Source: Coniella vitis
Lineage: Eukaryota > Ascomycota > Sordariomycetes > Diaporthales > Schizoparmaceae
Reading direction: 5' to 3'
DNA: 64,000 bases
Assembly (NCBI GenBank): GCA_011317545.1
Contig: WUJK01000001.1
Location: forward strand, 2,957,001 to 3,021,000
Below are positions 1-10,768 of this stretch, piece by piece. Made by a program: the position numbers and the translations under genes. The notes below the pieces were generated by a model. The model was not told where the DNA came from. It was given only the letters and a program-made list of their open reading frames with translations, and did not search any database. Each line of letters begins with the position of its first letter. The stretch's first letter is position 1.

Positions 1-33
1 TAGTGGGAGGCTGGTGCTGACAAGAGTTTGTAG

Positions 34-1103
34 ACATGGTCTTTTACATGATGATCAACATTGGCAGTCTGTCCAGCATCGCTACCACCGAGATGGAAGC
101 CCACATCGGTTTCTGGGCCGCATACCTGCTCCCCTTCCTGATGTTTATCGTCGGCTTCGGCGTGCTCGTCGCTGGCAAGTCCAAGTACAAGGTCAAGCCT
201 CCGCAAGGCAGCGTCATCCCTCAGGCCTTCAAAGTCATGTGGATTGCCGCCAAGAACAAGGGCAACTACAATGCTGCCAAGCCCGAGTACCAGGAGGAGT
301 TCAACAGCAACGGCAACGGCTCTGTCCTGAGCTGGGACAGTGTGTTTGTCGAGGAAGTCAAGAGAGCCGTGGTCGCCTGCAAGGTGTTTGCCTTTTTCCC
401 CATCTATTGGGTGGTGTACTCGCAGATGCTCAACAACTTCATCTCGCAAGCTGGCCAAATGAACCTCCACGGTATCCCCAACGACCTGATGCAAAACTGG
501 GACCCTATCACCATCATTCTCTTCATCCCCATCTGCGACTACCTCCTGTACCCAGGACTGGCCAAGTTGGGCTTCAAGATGCTTCCCATCACACGCATCT
601 TCTGGGGCTTCATACTGGGCGCTGCCGCAATGGCGTACGCCGCCGGTGTGCAGAAGCTCATCTACGAGACCGGCCCTTGTTACGACGCGCCAGCCGCGTG
701 CCCAGCTGCTCTCAAGCCCAACGGCGATTATGCGCCCAACAACGTCCACGTTGCCATCCAGGCGCCTGCATACCTGTTCATCGGTCTCTCTGAGATCTTT
801 GCCAGTATCACCGGCCTCGAGTACGCCTTCACCAAGGCGCCTGCCAGCATGAAGAGTTTCATCATGTCGCTCTTCCTCCTCACCAGCGCCTTCGGATCAG
901 CTCTGTCGATTGCACTGTCGCCCACGGCCGTTGACCCCAAGCTGCTCTGGATGTACACTGGCCTGGCAGCTGCTTGCTTCGTTGCCGGCCTACTCTTCTG
1001 GTGGCTGTACAGGGGCTACAACGACACCGAGGAGCAGATGAACGAGCTGGACCAGCAGATTGAAAAGACCAAGGAGATTGAGAACACGGAGAAGACCGCC
1101 TAA
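34..1103 (+). CDS. PTR2/POT-family proton-coupled oligopeptide transporter, C-terminal part (5' end outside window)
   Basis: This is the C-terminal half of a proton-dependent oligopeptide transporter of the POT/PTR2 family, which imports di- and tripeptides across the plasma membrane. The exon opens after an intron 3' end (CTGAC branch near base 17, TAG at 31-33). It begins with the family segment MVFYMMINIGSLSSI, followed by GFWAAYLLPF; in PTR2 this region lies near helices 5-6. About six to seven further hydrophobic helices follow, then a charged tail ending in a Glu/Lys-rich stretch (residues about 325-355 counted from base 36). In full-length homologues this part is the last exon. The N-terminal half with the ExxER proton motif is outside the window. 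Family assignment is strong; the substrate is inferred from the family. Confidence 0.9.
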
Positions 1104-1582
1104 AAGGCTCTGCAGATGCTGCGCGCGGGGGTTCAGGTGTCTTTGCCCTGCGAGAGATCGCCAGACATGTACATAATTTGAGAGGAATGCTCATGGCAGT
1201 GCCATGAAGCATTCCCTAATGAGTTGGCGACGCATTGTATAACGATGATTTTGATAATGTTGAGTATCATTTTAATGACAAATGTTGATGCTACCACCGT
1301 GCAAATCACTCTCCCAAAGTACTATGTATGTGCCTTTGATAGCCCTAACCCGGCCGGTCTGGCTATCTGTCCAAAAGAAGAACCCGAGAATCAAGTTGGG
1401 AAAGTACGCCCCAACCCCACGGCTTCCTCCACACGAATCACAAAGGCGGAGCTCCTCCGCCTTTTGCCACGCGCCTTCTTTAAGAAATGGGCATAAAATT
1501 ATGCAGCTACTATAGTACTATGCAGGCAAGCGGTCCACCTCCATCCTTGGCCTGGTGGAGAACGAAAGATGTGAAGGAAATC
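1104..1582. other. Intergenic: 3' flank of the PTR2 gene
   Basis: This stretch holds the 3' flanks of two convergent genes. One exact TACTATGTA word lies at 1320-1328 and a near match (TACTATGCA) near 1516. I see no gene here; the short open frames have no coding character. Confidence 0.6.
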
Positions 1583-2056
1583 CTAACCTGCAACCTGTGG
1601 CATTTGCTCTGACTTTGTCTTCGATTTCGTCTTTGCCTTTGCCTTTGCCTTTGTATTTGCCTTTGTATTTGCCTTTGTCTTCAACAGAGTGTAGTGATCC
1701 GCAGGCGGTTGTGGAGGGGACGGGGGAATGAACCCCGGGTGGGGGCGGCGGCCCAGTTGGAAGGGATCTCCTTCCTCGTCATTGTTGCCGTACATGAGGT
1801 GGCGGACAAGCTGAACGAAGAGGCAGAAGGGGATCCAGACCCAGAAGAAGAAGAGGATGACGATGATGGCTGGGAGAATGGTGACGTGGGCGAGCTGCAT
1901 TTTGGAGATGGGCTGTTGTTGTTGTTGGTGGTGGTGTTGTTGTTGCAGACGAGACGTCCTCTGCGTTTGTGTGTCGTCTTTGGAAATTGTAGAGGATGTT
2001 TTGTGATGTCTTGTTGGGCCTTTGGGGCGTGTTTGTGCTAATGCACTACTTTGCAC
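1583..2056 (-). CDS. Small single-pass membrane protein of unknown function
   Basis: This is a single-exon frame of 157 residues that I do not recognise. A poly-Gln/His stretch at residues 41-48 precedes a second methionine at residue 53 (base 1900), the likelier start because a very hydrophobic segment follows at once (residues about 57-82, rich in Ile, Phe and Trp). After the segment come an acidic patch (NNDEEGD), a Pro-rich stretch with PPSPPQPP, and a Lys/Ala/Thr tail of imperfect hexamer repeats (KTKANTKANTKAKAKAK) that mirrors a TTTGCC-type microsatellite in the DNA. From the second start the protein is about 105 residues. The membrane segment and Pro-rich motif look like real coding sequence, but the gene could also be a chance frame. 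No function is inferred. Confidence 0.45.
   Translation of the reverse strand: MQSSALAQTRPKGPTRHHKTSSTISKDDTQTQRTSRLQQQHHHQQQQQPISKMQLAHVTILPAIIVILFFFWVWIPFCLFVQLVRHLMYGNNDEEGDPFQLGRRPHPGFIPPSPPQPPADHYTLLKTKANTKANTKAKAKAKTKSKTKSEQMPQVAG
1626..1681. repeat. Hexameric microsatellite (TTTGCC/TTTGTA)n
   Basis: Imperfect tandem TTTGCC/TTTGTA/TTTGTC units encode the Lys-Ala/Lys-Thr tail of the small membrane protein on the minus strand. The unit is a multiple of three, so length changes would keep the frame. Confidence 0.75.
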
Positions 2057-3508
2057 TGTAGATGTACAGCAGGTACAGATTTAGAGATGGCCGTCGGTGT
2101 GTTGAGTATTTTTGCTGAGCCCGTTTTTTTCCCCTCCTTTTCTTGCGTGAATTCTGATTCTGCCCTGGTTATTTCATCAAGTTGATGAACAGAGGAGAAA
2201 GATGTGTTCATTTGGTATAGCGTACGCCAGGCCGACATGTCGAAGGGCGCGAGACCAGATTTATAGGTTTTCCGTAACCGCACGCTAGCCTCGAGAGGGG
2301 AACATGGAGGCACGCCACCTCAGTAGAGTCAAGTGCGAGTAAGCTCACGAAAAATTGCTGATAGGGGCGCCAACTTTCCGCATGCGGTACTCGACAAGTA
2401 GATAACTAACGAGTAGGCGAGGTGGTCTGGAGATCGTGGGCCACCTAAGCCGGAGCCCTTGCTGAAGTCGGTGTCCCGTCAGTGCAGGCTACGGCGGGGG
2501 CTTTTGCGGCAAGAGCCACCGTACACGGCATTTGTAAGAACACATGGGAATAGACATTTGAAATATTTCAAGTCCCAGAATATGCAAGCAGCGTTTTGAT
2601 CAGAAGTTCGAACAATTGCCTTGGCTCATATCATCTCTCCCCCCACGCAAATATTCGCAAGGCAAAAGTGATAATCACAAGTTGATGTTGGTGTCTTATC
2701 TGGTTGAACGCAAAGATGCTCCACAATATCATTCTGGAGCCTCACTTTGGCACCCATAACTAGTGCATCAGCACCTTTTCAAGCCCTTTTTCAAGACATG
2801 TGTGTGCCACGTTCTACCACGAAAGACTTGTTTGTGTACACTGCTTTTCAGCATCGGCCAGCGTGTCTTTCTCCCCCAAAGGCACAAGGCTGCGTGAGTT
2901 CCTGATGCGGACGGACCCCTTGCTTAGCGCCTATGCAGGTCTCGGGTCGGCCCGCATCTTGCAGTGCATGCATGCATCATCACAACGCAAGCTCAGGTAC
3001 ACTGAGTGTATACCATGCATGATAATACTGCCAAGTCATGACGGCTTCTCTGATCATATCACGAGCGTAACAGAAAAGCCAGCGAGCTGTTTTGAATTTT
3101 ATGGATTTTCCGACCTATTCCCGTTAATTTTGTTCCAGTTCTTCTCTCTATGCATCCAGCAATGAATCTTCTGTCCTCCGTCTTTCCCAGTTCTATTCCA
3201 GATTGTGCTAATACGCAGACTCAAGCAAAATGAATCCGAGCCCAGAAAAAGAAAAAAAAGAAAAAAAAAAAAAAGAGAGAGAGAAAGAATGACAGAGATG
3301 AGGCAAGTAAAACCCCCCAAAAATCGAGTTCATCAAGTCATTCCGAAGACTTGGCTGTTGTAGGACCTCCCCCAAAAAAAAGTACTGTCAACGTAAAATG
3401 AGCGCTTGGCTCCTGACTGCTCCCAAACCCCGATGTCCTTGTCCTCCAAAGTGTGCGTTGCAGCATCACGGAGGTAGTTGCATCATACAAGAGTCGAGTC
3501 TCTCAATC
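2057..3508. other. Intergenic, about 1.45 kb; no gene seen
   Basis: This covers the upstream region of the small membrane protein and the 3' flank of the sensor-like gene. It holds an A-rich/GA-rich low-complexity run at about 3246-3290 and scattered short frames without coding character. Confidence 0.5.
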
Positions 3509-5248
3509 TCAGTCCGCACCACGTCTCGAGTTTGAAATTCGAACCTCCCGAGTGGGTCCCGAGATGAGGTGAACAGCGGTGGCTTCTTGAAGCTCGGCTT
3601 CGGTGCTGATGCTGCTCGCAAGGCTGCTGGCAATGCTGCGGATGGAAGCGCTCCTAGTAACAGCCCCTCCGACCTCAGGCTTCTCCGAGACCTCGCAATC
3701 CTCGACGTTCTCAAGCTCCTTGGCAGACCTAAGGTCCCCGGCGTCTTCAGACTCATCGGTGATCTCAGGTTCGTTAATGGTGTCAGGCTCCTTGGCGATT
3801 TCAGGTTTGACAGCGATCTCATACTGGGGAGCCGACGCCAGTGCAGGCACACTTGGCTTCATGGGCTTGGTGGCAGGCTCGTAGCCGTTGAGCTGAGTGG
3901 AGAGGCTCGAGGTCGACCAGCGCTTCTTTCCGTAGCGGCGATACAGTTTGCAAACCACTCCGCCGCAGATGAACGAGAATACGACGCTACCTCCGACTAG
4001 GCCGGCAATGAGGGGATCTTTGGGGGATGCAGAAGCCTTCTTGTTGGCGGTGGGTGCGGCGGCTGAGGTTCGAGCGGTAGACGCTGTCGAATCAGTGGGA
4101 TGCTTGGCCTGTTTTCACGCAATTTTGCTGGTGGTTAACACCTGTTCTTGTTTTTCCTCTGGTGCTCTCAAGGCGATTGCGGTTTTTTTCCCAAAAATGG
4201 GTTTCAAACTTACCAGGCTAGAAGCGATGGCCACTGGAGCAAAGGTGCCAGAGAGTGTGCTGGCTGTTGTTATCTGTATGTCGGTACTCGTGCTGGTAAC
4301 CACGTATGTGGCTGTTGAAGCAGGCACAACAGGGATGATGATGGCAGCAGAAGTCGTAATGGTCATCCAGCTGAAGACTGGGAACGGATTGGGAACCTCA
4401 TTGTCCTCGTTTGCCAGGTGATGAGAAGCCGTCTGGGCCTGGCCAGCTTGCAGTCTCAGACGCTGCGTTCCACTTGCAGCAGGAGCAGCTAGAAAAGGGC
4501 CAGAAGCATTGTTTTGAATCAAGTCAGCGAGGACCCCCGAGCTGCCGATCACTTGATGACGTGAAGGCACGTGCGATGAGGGCAGAGTCTTGAAACCTGA
4601 ATTGGAGGCTTGAGGTAGGCTGGTTTGCTGCGAAACACTCGTCATTGCGGTTCGGAATGCAGCGCCAGTCGACAGGTTTCCCACTGTGTGTTTGCCCGGC
4701 AATGAAGAACTTGTCGCCCACCCAGAACCTGTACCTTGGTCATCTTGTGCCAGAAAGGTTGATAAAGGGTCTGTGGTAGTCGAGGCTTGAGTGCTTCGAG
4801 GTGTCGACATCGTGAAGATAGTGGAAGCAACGGCGATGCTGGAGCATTTGAGAAAGTTGCGCTGGCGCAGACCTTGGTCGGCCGACGTGCTCCGGGTGCA
4901 AGACTCCTGCTGGCCACTATAGAACAGAGAACCTGAGGTTAATCGACAAACATGTTGGAGCAGATCATGGGCAGTTACTTACCAGATGAAGGCAACGGTA
5001 GACTGGGCGCTACTGAGAGTGAAGCCAGAGCACCCCGTAGAACAAGCGCCAGAATCCAAGCAGAGCCCAATACTGGCGCATTCTGGCGAGGCAAGGTCAC
5101 AGCACTCCTGCAGCTGAGGGTTGGCCATGGTGAAGCAGTTGAAGACTGCGGTCACCGTAGCGATGCTCTTGTCCAGACCCTTGGTTGGTAGGACAGCGCA
5201 GCTGCAGCCGCAGAGCCAGAAGGCTAGGAAGCAGAGCAACGCGAGCAT
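3509..5248 (-). CDS. Single-pass membrane protein with Cys-rich ectodomain and Ser/Thr-rich stalk (sensor-like)
   Basis: Three exons: 5248-4983, 4916-4214 and 4108-3509, giving 522 residues. The introns have GTAAGT donors and TATAG/ACAG acceptors and join in frame. The protein has a signal peptide (residues 1-18) and a Cys-rich head that continues over the first junction, including ECC, the segment IGLCL and a Cys completed across the splice site. A long Ser/Thr/Ala-rich stalk suits O-glycosylation. A single TM follows in exon 3 (DPLIAGLVGG to the Cys-Gly-Gly-Val-Val-Cys stretch), then a basic KLYRRYGKKR stop-transfer and a cytoplasmic tail of about 150 residues with Glu-Pro-Glu repeats. This layout matches fungal wall-sensor-like proteins (WSC/Mid2/Skg6-type), although the Cys spacing is not a classical WSC domain. 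Function is inferred from layout only. Confidence 0.75.
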
Positions 5249-8022
5249 AGCGGTTAGATTTTCGAGTGAGAATGACCGAGTCGTGGAAGAAGATGAATGC
5301 GGCCAATCGTCAGGCTAGCATAAAGGATTCGAAGCCAAGTAAAGAGTGCGAAAGAGGTTGAGACAGTTTGCTGCGCTTTGAAGCCGTTACCGAGCGTGCG
5401 TAGGTCGCCGTCACAGAAGAAACGACGGGTGCTGGACTGCATGGACAAGAGGCAAGTCCGTAAAAGGTTGAGGAGTTTAAATGGTTCTGTTGAAGGTCTT
5501 TGAACAGTGACTAGGGAGTGACTTGAAAGGTGACTAGAGGCATTCGACGATCACAGATGCGCTTGTCTGGCATTGTGAGTCCTTGGCACTATTGTGAAGC
5601 CATTATTCATAGGTTCGCCCATGAATGTACCGACGGAGATGCGAGTGAATTGATGTCGTCTCACAATCACTGATCTAGCATTAGCAGTTTGTTCATTTTA
5701 TATAGAATCAAGTAGAGGAAGCAGTGTAAAAGTGATTCAAGCTAGAGCACTGGTCAGACCCAGTTGAGAACTTGATAATGAAAGAATGGGTATCACTAAC
5801 AAGATTATATGAAAATTATGCTGAGCGATAACTTCCCTTGAACACAAGATCTTGGAGTAGTGGAATCATTAGGTGGGGACTTTGGGTATTTTGTGATCCA
5901 AGACATTCACTGGACATGATAGTGATCGCTGTTGGGTATCGTGGCAGCTTGCTGTAAGTTTGCAACCGGAGACTGCAAACATTGCATATTATGTATGCTG
6001 AAAGAGGTGGCATTTAGAAGCTTCACCAGCTCCGAGTTGCTCACTTCTGTCCCGCCTGCGAACTACATCAAGATGCCAATCTTCCGTGCAGTGGCTGCAT
6101 ATATAGAAATCTTGAGTGTATCGACTCAGATGGCAACGGAGCGAGCGCAGATGATATGGAAAACAAATCTGCCCTACTACGGTAGAGACTTGCAATATAA
6201 GAACAGATTACAATAGATAGTAACATGGGATAGAAATATGCTCGAGCTTGATGCTAAGAACATTAGCATTCAAAGGCATGTGCATACAAAGATCGTGGCC
6301 GGGCCGCATTGGGCCTTTCAAATCTGGCACTATGCTCATTGCATCAAGTCTGCCGGATTAGACCGCTTCCGTATTATAACTCCTGCGGGTTTCTACTTTC
6401 CTAGATTGAAAATTGATGCTGTGATTACTGGTGGTTTCTCTGATGATCGATAGTAGAGAGAGGGAAGAGCAAGTGAAGTCATGTTCTGTGAAGATCATGG
6501 AAAGGAGAAAAGAGACGTGAAATTTCTTGCAAAGTCAGCGGTTTATTTATTTGCTTTCAATATTTTGCTTAGATTGCTTTAAATACCAATCAGTACAGGT
6601 ATTATTGTCATATCCATCATGTTAGACCTTTAGAAAACATGTTTGGTAGGACTCATGTGCTCCGCGGCGCTGGACAGAGAGGAGGTAGCCTGGTTTACAG
6701 TTGCTATTTACAGCGTAAAAGTGGTACTGATATGTTTCAAAATATTGGTTGCTAAGGCTGATAATATCTACTCTACCTGGTTTAATAACCTACAGAAAGT
6801 GCAGCAAAAAGTCCAATGCCGATGTTTCAGCAGTCCAACATGGACAACCCAATGCGACCAGAAAGAATGTAATGAAGGCATACTGCAACACTCTTTAGAA
6901 AGGCTCTGGAAATACCGCATTACGAACAACAAAGCGTCAGTCATGTAGATTATCATATCTGATATTTGATAGTCCAGGTTGAGATCTGATGCATCTGCTG
7001 ACCATTCATTGCCCAAAGCGATCCAACACGACGCACATAGCTATGTGGTTCGCTGAATTGCGCTGAGCCCATCCCGAAACGCTTTGCCTGATTAGATATA
7101 AAAATGCTGAAACAAAACGCACAAGTCACCGATATGCCTGATTATAAATGTGTGTGATTCGTCAACTCGAATGCGTTACCCGTCAGCTGCTTTACAGGAC
7201 TGATGCCCAACGAGCCAGCGCACATCGACCCGGCAGTGAGCCACGCAGCTGCTCTCACTCATCACCCGAATCGGACTTGGTTCCGTTCCGTATTGCTTCT
7301 TGCACTTTGTGTTAATGCCCTGTTGGGCACATCCAGACTTCCTGTCATGGCGCGGAAATAGACCTCACGAGTCCGTTCGACCAATGCGTCTATCTGCCGT
7401 TATTCCTCCCAAAGAAAAGTCCCTTGAGCCGAGCGCATTTATCCCATCCAATGATGTAACTTGCACGAGGCCCCAGTGTACATAGTAGTAGTTGTTGTTG
7501 TCATTATATATAAACATTCAACTCTCAAGCTGAAATTGATATATTTGCAGTTCGAATCATATGAATATCGCTGGACAATCCAGTGTTCTTTGAGATAGTG
7601 TATACCGACGTGCGATTTCTAACCTTAATACACAAAGACATGTCTATCCAAAGTTTGTCGCACGCTTTGGTCCAGCATAAGGCACTTTCTAGCATGAGCC
7701 CCTCTCAAATGGGCTCTCGCTCTCCGAAGCGCAGTCTCCCCTCAAGACTTGATTGTCCTCCTGCTCTAGTTGGACAAAGAGTTGACGGTATATGCGGTAG
7801 TGTGGCGCATTCCCAGCAGTGGTCGGATTGGGCGCCGTTGGACGCATCTCGCTGGGACGGGTGGTGGCGAGCCAGTCTTGACGCAGGTAATTTGTGTTCA
7901 TCTCTTCTCAGAATGGACCAGCACGCAACTCATGCTAATGTCCAAGAGAAGGTGGTTGCTGGCAGTACCAATTTACAAAAGACGGTTCCCAGATATGGCA
8001 GCAAAAGAATCCATCTTCTATA

Positions 8023-8508
8023 ATGGACGCTTCAATGATGCAGTCAACTGTCGTGGCCTGCGACTCTACGCTCCAGAACAGAGACGCAATTGTACCTTTT
8101 GCAAACAGCGACGCATTAAACACGTCCACGGCGTCCACATCTCAAGGAGGAACCAGTTCACCGGACCGCTTGGCAATCATACCGAATGGCACGGTTGCCA
8201 TGGCGCATGGAGAGAACAATTACTCCTGTGTCATGCCTTCTCAGGCTTCTTTCTCAGCGAGGTCAGCCCGCAAATCGCAATCTCGACGACACAGGCAAGC
8301 CAAAGCATACTTTTCAGAATCAAAAGGCCTTGTTGTACACGGCAAGGTTCCCACGGGCTCCGTCAAGACGGGTAAAAGAAGAGACGAACGCAAATCCACC
8401 ACCGCCAGGCCTCCTACTCATCCCCAAACACTGAAACAAATCATAATGGCGGAGAAGGGAAAGAGATTCGATACAACTGCTATTTTTGAGAATTGGGAAT
8501 GCGAGTGA
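8023..8508 (+). CDS. Possible hypothetical protein, 161 aa
   Basis: This single-exon frame begins MDASMMQ and is unrecognised. It has a Ser/Thr/Asn-rich first half, a basic centre (SARSARKSQSRRHRQAK) and a short acidic end (ENWECE). Codon choice is moderately C/G-ending, and no membrane segment or domain is visible. It stands alone in a gene-poor region, and two other frames overlap it, so it may be chance. Confidence 0.25.
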   Translation: MDASMMQSTVVACDSTLQNRDAIVPFANSDALNTSTASTSQGGTSSPDRLAIIPNGTVAMAHGENNYSCVMPSQASFSARSARKSQSRRHRQAKAYFSESKGLVVHGKVPTGSVKTGKRRDERKSTTARPPTHPQTLKQIIMAEKGKRFDTTAIFENWECE

Positions 8509-9366
8509 CTCTCTCGGATGACAGTCGTTTGCGAAAAGGTATCGGCCAACGGCCTCGGATTCGAGAACGGGAGAGCTGGCATGATAACTCTACGTAGCCG
8601 ATGGGTGCGTAGAGTGCTTTGTCAAAGCCCAGCTGCCAAAGTTTCCCCCCCCCCTGAAAGTACTCCTTAGACTAACAGCGAACGTGAACCGAATGTCTAT
8701 TTGTAGCTTCCAGAATGAGTCTAAACACTTCTCGACTGTGTCCATACCGTCTTGGCAATTGGTATTGTGCTCCCATCGTACAATCACCAAGGCCAAATCT
8801 CTGCGGCTTCCCGCAGCACATTTTTCTTTATCCACAATTGACACGTTTTGTTCACAAAGGCTTGTATTCCGTTTGCTTTTACATAGCCCCAAGGGAAGTG
8901 TTCTGTACGCTGTGGACAAACACATATCTACACACATGCGGAAATGTAGAAAAAGAATAAGTCGTCTCTGCCTCGTCTCTGGAAAACAAAGTGATGGATC
9001 GCAAAACGAACAAGACAACAGTCCAGTCTAGTCGCCATCTTACAACTGAACAGAAAACAAGAATCCCGCGTTTGTCACTTCCCCCTCCCCCCCTTCCTAT
9101 CAATCATTTGAAATAATGTCTTTTCCGGGACCTGTGTTCGCTCAGTGCTGTGTGCAGCTGATGAGGTCGATCCTGGATGCAATCGCCAAGCGCCAGCGTT
9201 AAGAATATGGCCTTGTCCTCTCTCGAGTCTTCTCCATGCCATCTTTTCTGCAAAGTCTGCTGGATCAGAAAGAGCAGTCAACCCTCATTAAATGAGGATT
9301 CAATCGAACCGTGTCTTCAACCGTCACTCGTTTTGTGGCTGAGCCAAAAACATCGCTAGACATACC

Positions 9367-9395
9367 AAAAAAAAAAAAAAAAAAAAAAAAAAAAA
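9367..9395 (+). repeat. 29-bp poly-A tract in the 5' leader
   Basis: An uninterrupted run of 29 A ends 8 bp before the chosen ATG at 9404. Upstream in-frame codons turn it into poly-Lys, so the start at 9404 is preferred. If transcribed, it would be an A-rich leader close to the start codon. Confidence 0.85.
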
Positions 9396-9403
9396 GCAGA
9401 AGC

Positions 9404-10426
9404 ATGGCCACCGGATATCTCCTCTACAGGACAAATCGCACGCATCCATCACGCCAGCCAGCCAGCCAGGCCTCGCATCTCCTCCAGCCACCTGACACAA
9501 GAGCTCTCCCAGTCGAGTCGTCAACGCACATTATCATCGGAAGCGCTCTAGGCGGCACGACATTCATCGTCTCCTCCCTGCTGCTGCTCCTCTACTGCAC
9601 GGTCTGGCGGCGTCGACGCCGTGACGCGCGAACATGGCACCACTCCGGCCAATGCTCGTTAACACCACAGCCTTGCGCAAACACTCTGACCCTCCGCGCT
9701 GTGTCACCCTCGCTGCGCCGCTTGGGCACACTGCCGTTTCAAAATCCTCCTTCTCCTCCACCGGCAGCAGCAGCACCCGATCCGCCTGTGCCTCGCAGTA
9801 GTTCAGCCCGCTGGGACATCGAGAAGGGGAACATGAGGACTCCAACACCGCATCCGGCGCTGCTTTGGAGCAACAGTGACAATAACAACAACGGCGACAG
9901 CGGTGGTGGCGGCGTTGTTGTTAGTGCTGCTGACGGTAGCGATGGCAAAATAGCAGCCGACACAGCCACTCATCGCAACTCTGACAGAATCGACGACAGC
10001 TCGTCTGAGCCCACTGCTGCTGATCCACTCCTCCTTCTCCTCCTCCCTACTATTGCTGCTGCTCCTGATACTATGACTACGGCTACCTCTCTTGCTCCCC
10101 TTGCTTCCGCAACCACCTCCCCTGCAGCACCCGACAACCTCCGCGTGCGGCCTTCGGTCTCGAGCACATTCGCCGCCGAACTCTCAAGCCTCCTCGAAAG
10201 CATCTCCATCAAGTCAAGCTACAGCTCGCTGCGCTGCGGAGGGCTGGGTGCCCCGCCGCCCCGTAGGATGTCACGGCCGCAGTATCAGCCAAAGCAGGAG
10301 CAGGAGCAGCTATCGACAGAGGAGAAGGAGAAGGAAAAGGAGGAGGAAAAGGAGGAAGAGGTTGATGTGCATGCTGCCGGAAGGTCTGCGGCCGGTATCG
10401 AGCAGGGGGATGAAGAGGGGCAGTAG
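9404..10426 (+). CDS. Low-complexity single-pass membrane protein, unknown function
   Basis: One exon of 340 residues. The ATG at 9404 has a good context (agcATGG) and follows the poly-A tract. A short N-terminal region (about 45 residues) precedes a TM (IIIGSALGGTTFIVSSLLLL, residues about 43-66) and a Cys-Thr-Val-Trp-Arg5 stop-transfer, so the N-terminus should face outward. The rest is low-complexity: Pro/Ala runs, an NNNN/GGGG region, a run of Leu (residues about 205-212), Ser-rich blocks and a highly charged Glu/Lys tail. The pattern (short ectodomain, TM, long disordered cytoplasmic tail) is common in unnamed ascomycete proteins. I cannot assign a function; the TM and its basic flank are the best evidence that it is real. 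Confidence 0.55.
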   Translation: MATGYLLYRTNRTHPSRQPASQASHLLQPPDTRALPVESSTHIIIGSALGGTTFIVSSLLLLLYCTVWRRRRRDARTWHHSGQCSLTPQPCANTLTLRAVSPSLRRLGTLPFQNPPSPPPAAAAPDPPVPRSSSARWDIEKGNMRTPTPHPALLWSNSDNNNNGDSGGGGVVVSAADGSDGKIAADTATHRNSDRIDDSSSEPTAADPLLLLLLPTIAAAPDTMTTATSLAPLASATTSPAAPDNLRVRPSVSSTFAAELSSLLESISIKSSYSSLRCGGLGAPPPRRMSRPQYQPKQEQEQLSTEEKEKEKEEEKEEEVDVHAAGRSAAGIEQGDEEGQ

Positions 10427-10768
10427 AGTGCAAGAGAAGCAAGAAGGACTGGAGAACGCGGTTCGAATGTGGTGTGATGGTGGGCTAAATAAAGCATATG
10501 AGCCAGTGTGATATCCAAGAGTTCTAGAAGGCCGTCTTTGTCTCTTTACTCGCAATGGTCTGTAGAGCTAGCGACTTGCTTCTGAGATTCCATCAGAGCG
10601 TATGGCGTGAAGTGGATACCGAACAGCAGAGTAAAGTCCAGTCAGGCATATAATGACATTAAGAGTTCACTATTAATCTATCAGTAGGTCTATATGCACT
10701 CATGATCCCAGTTCAGGCATTTACACATCCATAAATCATACCCATCCCCTGTACTTCATGCAGGCACC
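10427..10768. other. Intergenic between convergent genes
   Basis: These are the 3' flanks of the low-complexity protein gene (+) and the polytopic membrane protein gene (-). I see no gene. Confidence 0.6.

Larger units (their letters stand above)
5249..9403. other. Gene-poor region, about 4.1 kb
   Basis: No gene is recognised here except a weak frame at 8023-8508. The part from about 5450 to 7600 is visibly A/T-rich compared with the neighbouring genes. One TACATAGTA word lies at 7479-7487. A C9 run starts near 8646 and a 29-A tract lies at 9367-9395. Untranslated leaders of the flanking genes must lie in here. Degenerate repeats or non-coding RNA are possible but not shown. Confidence 0.5.

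Noticed and set aside
7545..7560. Possible tRNA B-box (GTTCGAATC)
   Set aside because: No A-box or acceptor-stem pairing at the right distance; other GGTTCGA matches are in coding sequence.
7770..8375. 201-codon frame with a Cys-x2-Cys (RNCTFCKQRR)
   Set aside because: Overlaps the 161-codon frame at 8023-8508 in another frame; one CxxC alone is not enough for a zinc protein.
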